A stretch of 53,673 nucleotides of DNA from Exiguobacterium sp. (GCF_020832205.1 NZ_JAFIFD010000018.1:1-53673), one strand, 5' to 3'; counted from the stretch's first letter, positions 8,375-20,336 are shown. Numbers and translations are program-made. Notes: a model not told the origin generated them from the letters alone.

Positions 8375-8740
8375 TTACTTCTTCTTGTTCGCTACTGTAC
8401 GGCGTGGGCCTTTACGAGTACGCGAGTTGTTCTTCGTGTTTTGACCGCGAACAGGGAGACTACGACGGTGACGGACACCGCGATATGCGCCGATCTCGAT
8501 CAAACGCTTAATGTTGAGTGAAACTTCACGACGAAGGTCACCTTCAACTTTGATTCCGTCGATTGCTTCACGAATACGGTTGATTTCGTCTTCTGTAAGA
8601 TCACGTGTGCGTGAGTCTTCAGATACGTTTGCAGCCTTCAAAATTTCTTGTGCTCTTGTTTTACCAATACCAAAGATGTATGTGAGCGAAATAACGATAC
8701 GTTTTTCGCGTGGAATATCTACACCAGCAATACGTGCCAT
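8375..8740 (-). CDS. rpsM: 30S ribosomal protein S13
   Basis: 121 residues. '[14 protein letters not shown]', '[16 protein letters not shown]', '[20 protein letters not shown]' and the '[15 protein letters not shown]' tail are typical of S13, the 30S head protein that forms the inter-subunit bridge with 23S rRNA and L5. It lies 19 bases after rpmJ, as in the Bacillus alpha operon. Confidence 0.98.
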   Translation of the reverse strand: MARIAGVDIPREKRIVISLTYIFGIGKTRAQEILKAANVSEDSRTRDLTEDEINRIREAIDGIKVEGDLRREVSLNIKRLIEIGAYRGVRHRRSLPVRGQNTKNNSRTRKGPRRTVANKKK

Positions 8741-8759
8741 GTGTGCACCTCCTCTTAGA

Positions 8760-8903
<144 letters not shown>

Positions 8904-9122
8904 TTACTTGTAACGGTACGTAATCCGCCCGCGAGTCAAGTCGTACGGAGACAACTCGACAGTTACGCGGTCACCTGGAAGGATTCGAATGTAGTGCATC
9001 CGAATTTTCCCTGAGACGTGCGCGAGCACCGTGTGGCCGTTTTCTAACTCCACTTTAAACATTGCGTTTGGAAGTGGTTCGACAACAGTGCCTTCCACTT
9101 CAATGACATCTTGTTTCGCCAT
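8904..9122 (-). CDS. infA: Translation initiation factor IF-1
   Basis: 72 residues, exactly the family length, when the second of two adjacent ATG codons is used (eight bases after AAGGGG). It is a single OB-fold: '[18 protein letters not shown]', '[16 protein letters not shown]' and '[17 protein letters not shown]' (terminal) are diagnostic. IF-1 occupies the A site of the 30S subunit during initiation. It follows map after a gap of about 105 bases in which I find no gene, only a small GATCC/GGATC inverted repeat; the KOW-domain gene present here in some Bacilli is absent. Confidence 0.98.
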   Translation of the reverse strand: MAKQDVIEVEGTVVEPLPNAMFKVELENGHTVLAHVSGKIRMHYIRILPGDRVTVELSPYDLTRGRITYRYK

Positions 9123-9227
9123 CATTTATTCCCCTTTCTATATGAAGATATTTAGGAGCACAGACGATCTATCGCATTGTACTGTGAGAGAAGGATCCAT
9201 AACGGATCAGCACGAAGCAATAGAGCC

Positions 9228-10711
<1,484 letters not shown>

Positions 10712-12001
10712 TTAACGGATAAAGCCTTTGTAGTGTCGTTTTACGAGTTGGCTTTCGATTTGTTTCATCGTTTCGAGGGCTACCCCGATGACGATCAACA
10801 AGCTCGTCCCTCCGATTTGCACCGAAGTTGGAAGACCGGCAAGTTTAATGAAGATTGTCGGCATGATCGCGACGAACGATAAGAAGATCGCTCCGAAGAA
10901 CGTCAATCGATAAAGCAACTTCGTGATGTACTGTTCTGTTTGCGCCCCAGGACGAATCCCAGGGATATAACCACCTTGCTTCTGCAGGTTTTCTGCCATT
11001 TGTTCCGGGTTAACCTGAACAAACGTGTAGAAGTAAGCGAACGCGATGATGAGTGCTACGTAAATCGACATTCCGATTGGAGCTGTCGTATCAAAGTAAG
11101 ACTGCAACTTCTGCGTCGTTTCCGGCGAAGCAATGAAGCTTGCAACAGTTGGTGGTGTCACCATAAAGGAAATCGCGAAGATAACCGGGATAACACCTGC
11201 TGCGTTTAGCTTGATCGGCAAGTGCGTCGACTGACCGCCCACTGGGGTACGGTTCGCCGTGCGTTTCGCATATTGGATCGGAATTTTGCGTGCCGCTTGT
11301 TGAACATAAATGATCCCAACCGTCACAGCCAAAATGACCAACGCCAATACAACCAAGTAAACAATGTTGATGAATAACGCATCTCCAGCATTTTGGAGTT
11401 TCGTTTCATAAATCTGCGTGAAGATTCTTGGGAACCCAGCGATGATACCGGCGAAGATAATGATGGAAATACCATTCCCAACACCTCTCTCCGTCGTCAT
11501 CTCACCTAAGAACATCAAGAACGCTGTACCTGCAGTGAGTACAATCGCGATCACAAAGTAGGTCGCCGTTCCCCACGTCTCGTTGACGAGACCTGGGTAG
11601 AGACGGTTGAATCCGAACGACAATGACGTCGCTTGAATAAATCCTAAGATGATCGTTCCATAGCGCGTGACCGTCGCTAACTTCTTACGACCCGCCTCAC
11701 CTTGTTTTGCCCATTCGGCAAACTTCGGGACGACGTCCATTTGTAAGAGTTGCACGACGATCGATGCCGTAATGTACGGCATGATCCCCATTGCGAACAG
11801 GGAGAAGTTCTGTAAAGCATTTCCTCCAAACAAGTTCAAGAAGTCTAAAAGACCACCTGAGTCAAAACGCAACACATCCGTATTCACCATCGGCACCGGG
11901 ATATGGGCCCCGATGCGGAAAATGATGATGATTGCGAGTGTGAAGAGAATACGCTGTCGAATATCTTTCACGCGCCACATATTGGAGATCGTCTGAAACA
12001 T
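10712..12001 (-). CDS. secY: Protein translocase subunit SecY
   Basis: 429 residues with ten predicted membrane helices and the SecY signatures 'LGIMPYIT'-like 'AMGIMPYITASIVVQLLQ', 'ERGVGNGISIIIFAGI' and, near the C-terminus, 'KQIESQLVKRHYKGFI'. It is the protein-conducting channel of the Sec machinery in the plasma membrane and works with SecE (encoded at 38.2 kb) and SecA. Its ATG overlaps the rplO stop by one base (TGATG), so its expression is coupled to the spc operon. Confidence 0.98.
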   Translation of the reverse strand: MFQTISNMWRVKDIRQRILFTLAIIIIFRIGAHIPVPMVNTDVLRFDSGGLLDFLNLFGGNALQNFSLFAMGIMPYITASIVVQLLQMDVVPKFAEWAKQGEAGRKKLATVTRYGTIILGFIQATSLSFGFNRLYPGLVNETWGTATYFVIAIVLTAGTAFLMFLGEMTTERGVGNGISIIIFAGIIAGFPRIFTQIYETKLQNAGDALFINIVYLVVLALVILAVTVGIIYVQQAARKIPIQYAKRTANRTPVGGQSTHLPIKLNAAGVIPVIFAISFMVTPPTVASFIASPETTQKLQSYFDTTAPIGMSIYVALIIAFAYFYTFVQVNPEQMAENLQKQGGYIPGIRPGAQTEQYITKLLYRLTFFGAIFLSFVAIMPTIFIKLAGLPTSVQIGGTSLLIVIGVALETMKQIESQLVKRHYKGFIR

Positions 12002-12441
12002 CAGATCACCTCAACTGAACCGCCAGCTGCTTCGATCGCTTCTTTCGCTGCACCCGAGAATTTGTTGGCTTTTACAGTCAATTTTGTTTCAAGCTTGCCG
12101 TTAGCAAGTACTTTGATCCCGTCTTTAGCAGAGCTGACAACACCAGTCTCGATTAAGAGTTCTGGAGTTACTTCAGTACCTGCCTCGAAACGGTTAAGCG
12201 TGTCTAGGGAAACAACTGCATACTCTTTACGAGTAGGGTTGTTGAAACCGCGTTTTGGAAGACGACGGTAAAGTGGGTTTTGCCCACCTTCAAATCCTGG
12301 ACGAACGCCACCGCCCGAACGAGCTTTTTGACCTTTGTGTCCACGGCCAGAAGTTTTACCGTTACCAGTCGCCATACCGCGACCGACACGGTTGCGTTCG
12401 TGACGTGAACCTGGAGTTGGCTTCAATTCATGGAGTTTCAT
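12001..12441 (-). CDS. rplO: 50S ribosomal protein L15
   Basis: 146 residues. The Gly/Arg-rich N-terminal tail '[20 protein letters not shown]' and '[21 protein letters not shown]' plus '[13 protein letters not shown]' are typical L15 sequence threading into 23S rRNA. It precedes secY with a one-base overlap and follows rpmD. Confidence 0.98.
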   Translation of the reverse strand: MKLHELKPTPGSRHERNRVGRGMATGNGKTSGRGHKGQKARSGGGVRPGFEGGQNPLYRRLPKRGFNNPTRKEYAVVSLDTLNRFEAGTEVTPELLIETGVVSSAKDGIKVLANGKLETKLTVKANKFSGAAKEAIEAAGGSVEVI

Positions 12442-12474
12442 AGTGGCACCTCCTTATTTAGTAAGATCTATTAA

Positions 12475-12660
12475 TTATTCGTTGATTTCTTTTACAGTCA
12501 CAAGGTGCGACACTTTTTTGACCATACCGCGCATCGCGACGTTGTCAGGGACAACGACTGTCTGATGCATTTTGCGAAGACCAAGTGTACGCACTGTTAC
12601 ACGCTGATCCTCAGGACGGCCAATAATGCTGCGTGTGAGGGTGATTGCGAGTTTCGCCAT
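12475..12660 (-). CDS. rpmD: 50S ribosomal protein L30
   Basis: 61 residues, the short bacterial L30. '[20 protein letters not shown]' and '[15 protein letters not shown]' are the family signature. It lies in the standard rpsE-rpmD-rplO order with short gaps (15 and 33 bases). Confidence 0.97.
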   Translation of the reverse strand: MAKLAITLTRSIIGRPEDQRVTVRTLGLRKMHQTVVVPDNVAMRGMVKKVSHLVTVKEINE

Positions 12661-12675
12661 GTCTAATTCCCTCCC

Positions 12676-13176
12676 TTATTTAAGAAGTTCTTCTACGCTT
12701 TTACCGCGTAGTTTAGCAACTTCCTCTGCTTTTTTAAGCTCTGTCAAGCCTTTAACCGTCGCGCGGACGATGTTGATTGGTGTGTTCGAACCTAACGATT
12801 TCGAAAGGATGTCACCTACACCTGCAAGTTCGAGTACGGCACGAACCGGACCACCTGCGATAACCCCAGTACCTTCAGAAGCTGGTTTCATGAATACACG
12901 ACCTGCTCCGAATACTCCTGTGATTTCGTGTGGAATTGTTGTACCGACCATTGGTACTTGAACCATATTTTTCTTAGCGGCTTCAATAGCCTTACGGATC
13001 GCTTCAGGCACCTCTTGTGCCTTACCTGTACCGAAACCGACGTGACCATTCTTGTCACCTACGACAACGAGAGCGGCGAAACGGAAGCGACGGCCACCTT
13101 TCACGACTTTCGCGACGCGGTTTACGGTAACAACGCGTTCTTCGAGTTGTTCCATGTTAACGTCTAACTGGCGCAT
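12676..13176 (-). CDS. rpsE: 30S ribosomal protein S5
   Basis: 166 residues. An N-terminal double-stranded RNA-binding domain with '[19 protein letters not shown]' and '[14 protein letters not shown]', then the C-terminal domain with '[21 protein letters not shown]' (split over the fold) identify S5, which sits on the 30S solvent side near the mRNA entry and influences decoding accuracy. It follows rplR by 20 bases. Confidence 0.98.
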   Translation of the reverse strand: MRQLDVNMEQLEERVVTVNRVAKVVKGGRRFRFAALVVVGDKNGHVGFGTGKAQEVPEAIRKAIEAAKKNMVQVPMVGTTIPHEITGVFGAGRVFMKPASEGTGVIAGGPVRAVLELAGVGDILSKSLGSNTPINIVRATVKGLTELKKAEEVAKLRGKSVEELLK

Positions 13177-13196
13177 CGAGTGTCCCCTCCTTTTTA

Positions 13197-13559
13197 TTAG
13201 AATTTAAGACCTGCTTCACGAGCTGCTTCAGCAACAGCTTTGACGCGGCCATGATAGAGGTATCCACCACGGTCGAACACAACAGTGTCGATACCTTTCT
13301 CGAGTGCACGTTCAGCAGCAAGTTTACCGACAGCTTTCGCTGCTTCAACATTACCACCGTTTGTAAGATCGAGAGCTTTATCTTTCGAAGATGCTGACAC
13401 AAGCGTTGTTTGTGCCGCGTCGTCGATGAGTTGTACGTAAATGTGTTTGCTTGAGCGGAATACGTTCAAACGTGGACGAGCTGCTGTCCCCGTGATCGTA
13501 CGACGTACACGAGCATGACGCTTTTTACGAACTGCATTTTTATCTGCTTTTGTGATCAT
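13197..13559 (-). CDS. rplR: 50S ribosomal protein L18
   Basis: 120 residues. '[20 protein letters not shown]' and '[17 protein letters not shown]', plus the C-terminal '[20 protein letters not shown]', are characteristic of L18, which binds 5S rRNA together with L5. It is located between rplF and rpsE as expected. Confidence 0.98.
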   Translation of the reverse strand: MITKADKNAVRKKRHARVRRTITGTAARPRLNVFRSSKHIYVQLIDDAAQTTLVSASSKDKALDLTNGGNVEAAKAVGKLAAERALEKGIDTVVFDRGGYLYHGRVKAVAEAAREAGLKF

Positions 13560-13593
13560 TTATGCCACTCCTTTCCGTTCATTTCGTGACGAA

Positions 13594-14133
13594 TTACTTA
13601 CCAGTCTTACCTTCTTTACGGCGAATACGTTCATCAGAGTAACGAACACCTTTACCTTTGTAAGGTTCTGGAGCACGGTACGAGCGGATTTGAGCTGCGA
13701 CGTGACCGACGCGCTCTTTGCTAATCCCTTTAACGATGATTTGCGTGTTTGAAGGAACTTCGATCTCGATGCCTTCTTCAGCAACGTACTCGATTGGGTG
13801 CGAGTAACCGAGGCTGAGGACGAGTTTGTTCCCTTGCTTAGCAGCACGGTAACCAACCCCTGAGATCTCAAGTGTTTTCTGGAATCCGTTAGACACACCT
13901 TCCACCATGTTGGCGATAAGGGCACGTGTCGTACCGTGGATCGTACGGTTCTCTTTCGAGTCATCCGGACGAACGACAGTCAATTCGTTTTCTTCAACTT
14001 TGACTTCCAATGCTGGGTTAGCTGAAAGCGAAAGTTCACCTTTAGCACCTTTTACTGTGACCGTGTTGTCTTCTGCAACTGTTACAGTAACGCCAGCTGG
14101 AATCGTAACTGGTTTTTTACCAATACGTGACAT
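13594..14133 (-). CDS. rplF: 50S ribosomal protein L6
   Basis: 179 residues with the duplicated L6 fold: '[15 protein letters not shown]' at the start, '[22 protein letters not shown]' mid-protein (shortened here) and the C-terminal '[16 protein letters not shown]' signature. L6 supports the sarcin-ricin loop region where elongation factors bind. It follows rpsH by 33 bases. Confidence 0.98.
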   Translation of the reverse strand: MSRIGKKPVTIPAGVTVTVAEDNTVTVKGAKGELSLSANPALEVKVEENELTVVRPDDSKENRTIHGTTRALIANMVEGVSNGFQKTLEISGVGYRAAKQGNKLVLSLGYSHPIEYVAEEGIEIEVPSNTQIIVKGISKERVGHVAAQIRSYRAPEPYKGKGVRYSDERIRRKEGKTGK

Positions 14134-14166
14134 TGATTACACCTCCGTTCTTGTTAGAAAAGTGAC

Positions 14167-14565
14167 TTACCAGATGTAGGCGAGCACTTCGCCGCCGACT
14201 TGTTGTTGGCGAGCTTCTTTATCAGTCATAAGACCTTTTGATGTCGAAAGAACTGCGATACCGAGTCCTCCGAGCACTTTTGGTACTTCATCTGCTTTTG
14301 CATATACACGAAGACCTGGTTTCGAAATACGTTTGAGACCAGTGATAACACGTTCGTTGCTTGCTCCATATTTAAGGAAAAGACGAAGTGTACCTTGTTT
14401 AGCGTCCTCGATATATTCAACATCGCGAATGAAACCTTCACGCTTGAGGATCTCTGCAACCTCACGTTTGATATTAGAAGCTGGAAGCTCTAATTTTTCA
14501 TGGCGCACCATGTTAGCGTTACGGATACGTGTAAGCATATCTGCAATAGGGTCTGTCATTACCAT
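14167..14565 (-). CDS. rpsH: 30S ribosomal protein S8
   Basis: 132 residues. '[18 protein letters not shown]' and the C-terminal '[14 protein letters not shown]' and 'GGEVLAYIW' match S8 almost exactly with Bacillus. S8 binds the central domain of 16S rRNA; in enterobacteria it represses the spc operon, but no S8 site was identified here. It follows rpsN by 31 bases. Confidence 0.98.
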   Translation of the reverse strand: MVMTDPIADMLTRIRNANMVRHEKLELPASNIKREVAEILKREGFIRDVEYIEDAKQGTLRLFLKYGASNERVITGLKRISKPGLRVYAKADEVPKVLGGLGIAVLSTSKGLMTDKEARQQQVGGEVLAYIW

Positions 14566-14596
14566 GCGATGTACCTCCTTTCACACTGTTAGTGGA

Positions 14597-14866
14597 TTAC
14601 CAACTTGCTTTTTTAACACCAGGGATTTGACCTTTGTATGCAAGATCACGGAACTTGATACGGCTGATCCCGAATTTACCCATGTAACCATGTGGACGAC
14701 CTGTGATACGGCAACGGTTATGAAGACGTACAGGTGACGAGTTACGTGGCAATTTGCTGAGTCCGATATAATCGCCTTCAGCTTTTAATTGTGCACGTTT
14801 CTCAGCGTACTGGGCAACGAGTTTCTCGCGTTTGTGTTCGCGATTCACCATTGACTTTTTAGCCAT
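14597..14866 (-). CDS. rpsN: 30S ribosomal protein S14, long zinc-independent (C-minus) form
   Basis: 89 residues. '[20 protein letters not shown]' and the C-terminal '[20 protein letters not shown]' with '[11 protein letters not shown]' identify S14. It contains a single cysteine and lacks the two CxxC motifs of the 61-residue zinc-binding S14 that B. subtilis carries in this operon position; it resembles the alternative zinc-free S14 that B. subtilis expresses from elsewhere under Zur control. Here that form sits in the housekeeping slot between rplE and rpsH, so zinc-free S14 may be the constitutive version. Codon use and spacing match its neighbours. Confidence 0.96.
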   Translation of the reverse strand: MAKKSMVNREHKREKLVAQYAEKRAQLKAEGDYIGLSKLPRNSSPVRLHNRCRITGRPHGYMGKFGISRIKFRDLAYKGQIPGVKKASW

Positions 14867-14886
14867 GTTGTCGACCTCCCTTTAGA

Positions 14887-15426
14887 TTATTTTTGGAATG
14901 GCATGCCGAGAAGTGTGAGCAATTCACGTGCTTCTTCGTCTGTGTTCGCTGTTGTAACAACAACGATATCCATACCGCGTACTTTAGTTACTTTATCGTA
15001 ATCGATCTCAGGGAAAATAAGTTGCTCTTTCACACCAAGCGTGTAGTTACCGCGTCCGTCGAATGCTTTCTTCGATACACCGCGGAAGTCACGTACACGT
15101 GGAAGTGAAACAGTTACCAATTTGTCGAGGAAATCGTACATGCGCTCGCCACGAAGAGTTACTTTCGCACCGATTGGCATGCCTTCACGAAGTTTGAAAC
15201 CAGCGATTGATTTCTTAGCCTTCGTTACGAGTGGTTTTTGACCTGAAAGAATTGATAATTCTTCCACAGCCATGTCAAGAGCTTTCGAGTTCGAAACAGC
15301 GTCACCTACACCCATGTTGATAACGATCTTGTCGACTTGTGGCACTTGCATAACCGAGTCATAGTTGAATTTATCCATCATCGCTTTCACGATGTCGCTT
15401 TTATACTTCTCTTGCAAACGGTTCAT
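14887..15426 (-). CDS. rplE: 50S ribosomal protein L5
   Basis: 179 residues from ATG '[11 protein letters not shown]'; a TTG two codons upstream is possible but Bacillus L5 begins at this methionine. '[12 protein letters not shown]', '[15 protein letters not shown]' and '[17 protein letters not shown]' are diagnostic. L5 binds 5S rRNA and contacts P-site tRNA and S13. It follows rplX by about 30 bases. Confidence 0.98.
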   Translation of the reverse strand: MNRLQEKYKSDIVKAMMDKFNYDSVMQVPQVDKIVINMGVGDAVSNSKALDMAVEELSILSGQKPLVTKAKKSIAGFKLREGMPIGAKVTLRGERMYDFLDKLVTVSLPRVRDFRGVSKKAFDGRGNYTLGVKEQLIFPEIDYDKVTKVRGMDIVVVTTANTDEEARELLTLLGMPFQK

Positions 15427-15458
15427 AGTCAAATGGACCTCCTTTCGTCACGTTCTTC

Positions 15459-15767
15459 TTATTTATCGAGTACTTCGCCCGATTTCGCGACACGAACTTT
15501 TTTACCATCGACTACTTTGAAACCAACACGAGTTGGTTTGCCCGTTTTAGGGTCGAGTGGCATGACGTTCGAGACGTGAATTGGTGCTTCGATTTCAAGG
15601 ATACCGCCTTGTGGATTCGCTTGTGATGGTTTAGCGTGTTTTTTCATCACGTTAACCCCTTCAACGACTACGCGGTTCTTGCTTGGCATAGCTTTGAGGA
15701 TAACCCCTTGCTTGCCTTTATCTTTACCAGACATTACCTGGACTGTATCGCCTTTTTTAACATGCAT
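15459..15767 (-). CDS. rplX: 50S ribosomal protein L24
   Basis: 102 residues from ATG '[21 protein letters not shown]' (start given in part), with AAGGAGG nine to eleven bases upstream. A GTG four codons earlier lies inside that ribosome binding site and was rejected. The KOW motif (about residues 3-30) and '[19 protein letters not shown]' identify L24, an assembly-initiating protein. It follows rplN. Confidence 0.97.
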   Translation of the reverse strand: MHVKKGDTVQVMSGKDKGKQGVILKAMPSKNRVVVEGVNVMKKHAKPSQANPQGGILEIEAPIHVSNVMPLDPKTGKPTRVGFKVVDGKKVRVAKSGEVLDK

Positions 15768-15804
15768 CGTTTTGCGCACCTCCTTATAGGATTGAAATTG
15801 GAAA

Positions 15805-16173
15805 TTAAAGTACTTCCGGTGCCAACGAAACGATCTTCATGAATTCTTTTTCACGAAGTTCACGTGCAACTGGCCCGAAGATCCGAGTGCCGCGTGGGCT
15901 CTTGTCATCTTTGATGATGACTGCTGCGTTCTCATCGAAACGGATGTACGAACCATCTTTACGACGAGCGCCGCGTTTTGTACGAACGACAACTGCTCTG
16001 ACAACGTCACCTTTTTTAACAACGCCACCTGGTGTTGCTTGTTTTACCGTCGCGACGATGATGTCACCGATGTTGGCAGTCTTACGACCTGAACCACCGA
16101 GGACTTTAATTGTCAACAGTTCACGCGCGCCAGAGTTGTCTGCTACTTTCAAGCGAGATTCTTGTTGAATCAT
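15805..16173 (-). CDS. rplN: 50S ribosomal protein L14
   Basis: 122 residues. '[18 protein letters not shown]' and '[20 protein letters not shown]' are classic L14 blocks, as is '[14 protein letters not shown]'. L14 lies at the subunit interface and is the binding site of the silencing factor RsfS. It follows rpsQ by about 40 bases. Confidence 0.98.
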   Translation of the reverse strand: MIQQESRLKVADNSGARELLTIKVLGGSGRKTANIGDIIVATVKQATPGGVVKKGDVVRAVVVRTKRGARRKDGSYIRFDENAAVIIKDDKSPRGTRIFGPVARELREKEFMKIVSLAPEVL

Positions 16174-16216
16174 GCGAGTGTACCTCCCTCCGGATGTTTA
16201 TAGATCCGAACTGTTA

Positions 16217-16477
16217 TTAGATGATTACTGATTCTTCTACTACTGTTACGAGACGGAAACGTTTGTCTTTAGAAAGCGGACGTGTCTCCGCGATGCGGAC
16301 CACATCGCCTACTTTAGCGACATTGTTCTCATCGTGTGCTTTAAATTTCTTCGTGTAGTTTACACGTTTTCCATAAAGCTTATGACGTACTTTTGTTTCA
16401 ACTGCAACGACGATCGTTTTGTCCATTTTGTCAGACACGACGCGTCCAGTGAGTACTTTACGCTTATTGCGTTCCAT
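16217..16477 (-). CDS. rpsQ: 30S ribosomal protein S17
   Basis: 86 residues forming one OB-fold. '[19 protein letters not shown]', '[20 protein letters not shown]' and '[20 protein letters not shown]' are family hallmarks. S17 binds 16S rRNA early in assembly. It follows rpmC in the rplP-rpmC-rpsQ order. Confidence 0.98.
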   Translation of the reverse strand: MERNKRKVLTGRVVSDKMDKTIVVAVETKVRHKLYGKRVNYTKKFKAHDENNVAKVGDVVRIAETRPLSKDKRFRLVTVVEESVII

Positions 16478-16510
16478 GAGTGTTACCTCCTCTTCAAGAA
16501 TCCGATTAGA

Positions 16511-16714
16511 TTAGCCGTTGTTGATGCCGAGTTCGCGTTCACGAAGAATCGTTTTAGCACGCGCAATCGACTTGCGTACTTCACGGATACGAGCAGGATT
16601 CTCAAGCTGACCTGTAGCTAATTGGAAACGAAGGTTAAAGAGTTCTTCTTTCCACTCGCCTACTTTACCGTTGAGCTCTTCAGTTGTTGATTGACGGAGA
16701 TCAGTTGCTTTCAT
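16511..16714 (-). CDS. rpmC: 50S ribosomal protein L29
   Basis: 67 residues from ATG 'MKATDLRQ', which lies 14 bases inside the end of rplP; an in-frame start eight codons earlier is rejected by comparison with Bacillus L29. '[20 protein letters not shown]' and '[16 protein letters not shown]' are diagnostic. L29 sits beside the exit tunnel, near where trigger factor and SRP dock. Confidence 0.97.
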   Translation of the reverse strand: MKATDLRQSTTEELNGKVGEWKEELFNLRFQLATGQLENPARIREVRKSIARAKTILRERELGINNG

Positions 16715-17138
16715 TCGTATCACCACCATTTTCTTCACGTTTCACGAACTTACATTTTACTGGAAGTTTGTGCGATGCAAGACGAAGCGCCTCACGTGCC
16801 ACTTCCTCAGATACACCTGCGATTTCGAACATTACTTTGCCAGGCTTAACTACAGCTACCCAGCCTTCTGGAGCACCTTTACCCGAACCCATTCGGACTT
16901 CGAGAGGCTTTTTCGTGTATGGTTTGTGTGGGAAGATCTTGATCCACACTTTACCACCACGTTTCATATAACGTGTCATTGCGATACGTGCTGATTCGAT
17001 TTGACGGTTTGTGATCCAGCTCGCTTCGAGAGCTTGGAGACCGAATTCACCGAAATGTACTGTTGTGCCGCGTTTTGCATTCCCGCGCATTTTACCACGG
17101 TGTACACGACGATATTTCACGCGTTTAGGTAACAACAT
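16701..17138 (-). CDS. rplP: 50S ribosomal protein L16
   Basis: 145 residues. '[19 protein letters not shown]', '[17 protein letters not shown]' and '[19 protein letters not shown]' identify L16, which organises the A-site finger region of 23S rRNA. Its 3' end overlaps the start of rpmC by 14 bases. Confidence 0.98.
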   Translation of the reverse strand: MLLPKRVKYRRVHRGKMRGNAKRGTTVHFGEFGLQALEASWITNRQIESARIAMTRYMKRGGKVWIKIFPHKPYTKKPLEVRMGSGKGAPEGWVAVVKPGKVMFEIAGVSEEVAREALRLASHKLPVKCKFVKREENGGDTNESN

Positions 17139-17170
17139 AGTGTGTTGCCTCCTTCCTGAAAGAGTGTTTA

Positions 17171-17830
17171 TTATTCAGCGTTTTTCGCTGTGTTGTTTTT
17201 AGTTGGAAGAACTTCACCATGGTACAACCAGACTTTGATTCCGATTTTACCATAAGTTGTGTCTGCTTCAGCTGTTCCGTAGTCGATGTCGGCACGGAGT
17301 GTGTGAAGTGGAACTGTTCCTTCCGAGTACTTCTCTGAACGAGCGATATCAGCGCCACCAAGACGACCAGAAACTTCTGTTTTGATCCCTTTGATGCCTG
17401 TACGCATCGAACGTTGAATTGATTGCTTCATTGCACGACGGAAAGATACGCGACCTTCCAATTGACGAGCGATGTTTTCAGCAACGAGTTTTGCAACAGC
17501 GTCCGCGTTTTTCACTTCAACAACGTTGATGTGAACACGTTTGCCTTCTGCAAGTTTAGTGATATTTTTACGGAGTGACTCGATTTCCGAACCACCTTTA
17601 CCGATAACCATACCTGGCTTCGCAGTGTGAAGCGAAATGTTCACGCGATTTGCAGCGCGTTCGATTTCTACTTTAGAAACACTAGCATCCTTCATTTTGT
17701 TTTCGATGTATTCACGAATAACGAAGTCTTCATGAAGGAGATCTGCGTAGTCTTTCTCAGCGTACCAACGCGAATCCCAGTCTTTGATAATACCAACGCG
17801 AAGACCGTGCGGATTTACCTTTTGACCCAC
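17171..17830 (-). CDS. rpsC: 30S ribosomal protein S3
   Basis: 219 residues. N-terminal '[20 protein letters not shown]' block, a KH domain with '[19 protein letters not shown]', and the C-terminal '[15 protein letters not shown]' signature. S3 lines the mRNA entry channel and contributes helicase activity. It follows rplV by 13 bases. Confidence 0.98.
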   Translation of the reverse strand: MGQKVNPHGLRVGIIKDWDSRWYAEKDYADLLHEDFVIREYIENKMKDASVSKVEIERAANRVNISLHTAKPGMVIGKGGSEIESLRKNITKLAEGKRVHINVVEVKNADAVAKLVAENIARQLEGRVSFRRAMKQSIQRSMRTGIKGIKTEVSGRLGGADIARSEKYSEGTVPLHTLRADIDYGTAEADTTYGKIGIKVWLYHGEVLPTKNNTAKNAE

Positions 17831-17843
17831 TACATATCCCTCC

Positions 17844-18176
17844 TTATTTTTCAGTTACCACGATGTGAATGTGGCTTGTGCGTTTGTTAATACGACTTGC
17901 GCGACCCATCGCACGTGGGCGGAAGCGTTTGAGTGTTGGACCTTCGTTGACGAAAGCTTCTGTGACAACAAGGTTCTCAATGTTCATATCGTAGTTGTGC
18001 TCTGCGTTAGCAATCGCCGACTTCAATACTTTTTCAACGACTGGCGACGCTGCCTTGTTCGTGTGAGCAAGGACAGAGAGCGCTTCGCCGACTTGTTTCC
18101 CGCGAATTAAGTCTACAACGAGACGTGCTTTGCGAGGAGCAAGACGGACCATATTAGCTGATGCTTTAGCTTGCAT
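17844..18176 (-). CDS. rplV: 50S ribosomal protein L22
   Basis: 110 residues. '[19 protein letters not shown]', '[14 protein letters not shown]' and the beta-hairpin and tail '[19 protein letters not shown]' are characteristic. The hairpin lines the exit tunnel and is the site of macrolide-resistance changes; the loop here looks standard, without deletion or insertion. Confidence 0.98.
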   Translation of the reverse strand: MQAKASANMVRLAPRKARLVVDLIRGKQVGEALSVLAHTNKAASPVVEKVLKSAIANAEHNYDMNIENLVVTEAFVNEGPTLKRFRPRAMGRASRINKRTSHIHIVVTEK

Positions 18177-18196
18177 GGATTTGACCTCCCCTCAAA

Positions 18197-18472
18197 TTAC
18201 CGTTTCGTTTTCTTGTCTGATCCGTGACCTTTGTACGTGCGTGTTGGAGCGAACTCACCAAGTTTGTGACCAACCATGTCTTCTGTCACGAATACTGGTA
18301 CGTGTTTACGACCATCGTGTACACCGAACGTGTGACCCATGAATTCTGGGAAGATCGTCGAGCGACGTGACCAAGTTTTAATAACTTGCTTTTCACCAGA
18401 TTCGTTGAGTTTGTCAACTTTAGCGAGCAAATGGTGATCTGCGAATGGACCTTTTTTCAAGCTGCGACCCAT
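18197..18472 (-). CDS. rpsS: 30S ribosomal protein S19
   Basis: 91 residues. '[16 protein letters not shown]', '[20 protein letters not shown]' and '[17 protein letters not shown]' are diagnostic. S19 forms a head complex with S13 near the A site. It lies between rplB and rplV. Confidence 0.98.
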   Translation of the reverse strand: MGRSLKKGPFADHHLLAKVDKLNESGEKQVIKTWSRRSTIFPEFMGHTFGVHDGRKHVPVFVTEDMVGHKLGEFAPTRTYKGHGSDKKTKR

Positions 18473-18538
18473 GATAGAACCTCCCTTTGGAATGATTCGG
18501 GAACGGCTCTTTCGAACCGCCCGAGAATCATGTAGTGA

Positions 18539-19369
18539 TTATTTCTTACGGCGACGAAGGATGTACATGTCGCTCGATTTGTTTTTCTTACGTGTTTTAA
18601 GACCAAGAGCTGGTTTACCCCAAGGAGTAAGTGGGCCCGAACGACCGATTGGCGCACGACCTTCACCACCACCGTGTGGGTGATCAACCGGGTTCATTAC
18701 AGAACCACGTACTGTTGGGCGTTTGCCTAACCAACGTGAACGTCCTGCTTTACCGATGTTTACGAGTTCGTGTTCTTCGTTACCAACTGAACCGATTGTC
18801 GCGCGGCAAGTGCCGAGGAACAAGCGTGATTCACCTGATTGAAGACGAACGATGACGTACTTGCCGTCACGTCCTTGGATTTGTGCCGATGCACCAGCCG
18901 CACGAACAAGCTGACCGCCTTTACCAGGCTTAAGCTCGATGTTGTGGATAGTAGTACCGACAGGGATGTTTACGAGTGGTAACGCGTTCCCTACTTTAAT
19001 GTCCGCTTCTGGGCCAGCCATGATTTCCATGCCTACTTTGATCCCTTTAGGAGCGAGGATGTAACGTTTCTCACCATCTGCATAGTTGATGAGGGCGATG
19101 TTTGCTGAACGGTTTGGATCGTATTCGATCGTTGCAACGCGTCCGACGATGCCATCTTTGTTACGTTTGAAATCGATGATACGGTATTTACGTTTGTGCC
19201 CGCCACCTTGGTGACGTACAGTCAAACGACCTTGGTTGTTACGTCCGCCTTTTTTCGAAAGCTTTTCAGTTAACGATTTTTCAGGGCGATTCGTAGTGAT
19301 CTCTGCAAAGTCGAGAGATGTCATGTTACGGCGACCGTTAGTGGTCGGCTTAAACTTTTTAATTGCCAT
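18539..19369 (-). CDS. rplB: 50S ribosomal protein L2
   Basis: 276 residues. '[18 protein letters not shown]', '[20 protein letters not shown]' and the highly conserved '[19 protein letters not shown]', containing the His essential for peptidyl transferase centre architecture, identify L2. It follows rplW by 34 bases in the S10 operon. Confidence 0.98.
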   Translation of the reverse strand: MAIKKFKPTTNGRRNMTSLDFAEITTNRPEKSLTEKLSKKGGRNNQGRLTVRHQGGGHKRKYRIIDFKRNKDGIVGRVATIEYDPNRSANIALINYADGEKRYILAPKGIKVGMEIMAGPEADIKVGNALPLVNIPVGTTIHNIELKPGKGGQLVRAAGASAQIQGRDGKYVIVRLQSGESRLFLGTCRATIGSVGNEEHELVNIGKAGRSRWLGKRPTVRGSVMNPVDHPHGGGEGRAPIGRSGPLTPWGKPALGLKTRKKNKSSDMYILRRRKK

Positions 19370-19403
19370 CGAGGATTCCCTCCTTTTCTTGTAAAGTAGT
19401 CAA

Positions 19404-19685
19404 TTAACCGAGGAAGTCGATTGTGTTGCCTTCAGCAAGAGTTACGATCGCTTTTTTACGGCGTGATGTGTAACCAGAGTGACGACCGACACGTTTCGCT
19501 TTCGGTTTCATGTTCATTGTGTTTACCGAAGCAACTTTCACATTGAAGATTGTTTCGATAGCGTGTTTTACTTGCGATTTAGTCGCTTTAACTTCGATCT
19601 CGAAAACGTATTTGTTAGCTTCCATGAGGCTAACTGAACGTTCAGTGATGATCGGGCGTTTGATGATATCGTATGCTTGTGCCAT
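19404..19685 (-). CDS. rplW: 50S ribosomal protein L23
   Basis: 93 residues. '[18 protein letters not shown]', '[15 protein letters not shown]'-type core and '[18 protein letters not shown]' identify L23, the exit-tunnel protein that docks trigger factor, SRP and SecYEG. Its ATG overlaps the rplD stop by one base (TAATG), so the two are translationally coupled. Confidence 0.97.
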   Translation of the reverse strand: MAQAYDIIKRPIITERSVSLMEANKYVFEIEVKATKSQVKHAIETIFNVKVASVNTMNMKPKAKRVGRHSGYTSRRKKAIVTLAEGNTIDFLG

Positions 19686-20308
19686 TATGCAAGCACCTCC
19701 TCTACCTTCGCAACCGCATCTTTAGTGAAGATGACTTTGTCGTTAGCAACGAGGTCAAGAACGTTCACGCCTGCTGCTTCGATCACAGTCACTCCTGGGA
19801 TGTTACGAGCTGCGAGAGCGATAGTCTCATTGTAGTCCGCTGTGACTACAAGAGCCTTACGTTCTACTGACAAGCTGCTTAAAACAGCAACCATGTCTTT
19901 TGTTTTTGGTGCATCGAAAGCAAGGCCTTCGAGGACGATCATTTCGTTGTTTTGTACTTTAGTCGACAAAGCCGAGAGAAGTGCAAGACGACGAACTTTC
20001 TTAGGAAGCTTGTAAGAGTATGAACGTGGAGTTGGACCGAAGACTGTTCCACCACCAACCCATTGTGGTGAGCGGATCGAACCTTGGCGCGCACGACCAG
20101 TTCCCTTTTGTTTCCATGGTTTACGGCCGCCACCGCGTACTTCCGAGCGACCTTTCGTATCGTGAGTACCTTGACGGCGTGATGCTTGTTGCATGACGAT
20201 CGCGTCATAAAGTACTGATTCGTTTGGCTCGATACCGAAGATGGCTTCTGCCAATTCGATTTCGCCAACTTGTGAACCTGTTTGGTTAAGCAAAGCTACT
20301 TTAGGCAT
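19685..20308 (-). CDS. rplD: 50S ribosomal protein L4
   Basis: 207 residues. '[20 protein letters not shown]'-type block (here '[20 protein letters not shown]'), '[19 protein letters not shown]' and '[12 protein letters not shown]' are signatures; the long loop reaches the exit-tunnel constriction. In E. coli L4 represses the S10 operon by attenuation and translation block; the structured leader before rpsJ here could serve an equivalent role, although in Bacilli that mechanism is not established. Confidence 0.98.
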   Translation of the reverse strand: MPKVALLNQTGSQVGEIELAEAIFGIEPNESVLYDAIVMQQASRRQGTHDTKGRSEVRGGGRKPWKQKGTGRARQGSIRSPQWVGGGTVFGPTPRSYSYKLPKKVRRLALLSALSTKVQNNEMIVLEGLAFDAPKTKDMVAVLSSLSVERKALVVTADYNETIALAARNIPGVTVIEAAGVNVLDLVANDKVIFTKDAVAKVEEVLA

Positions 20309-20336
20309 TCGTAATTCCTCCTTTCCGTGCAGTTAA

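Noticed and set aside
7883-8521. 212-codon plus-strand frame antisense to rpsK-rpsM
   Set aside because: Covers two conserved ribosomal protein genes and their gap; no homology that I recognise and composition of a reverse-strand artefact.
9126-9227. Gap between map and infA tested for the small KOW-domain gene present in some Bacilli
   Set aside because: About 100 bases is too short and no frame in any direction carries a KOW-like motif; a TACAAT -10 is present but lacks a suitable -35.
15839-16168. 109-codon plus-strand frame antisense to rplN
   Set aside because: It mirrors a strongly conserved L14 gene; composition (Arg/Thr/Ser-rich) is typical of an antisense shadow and it has no ribosome binding site.
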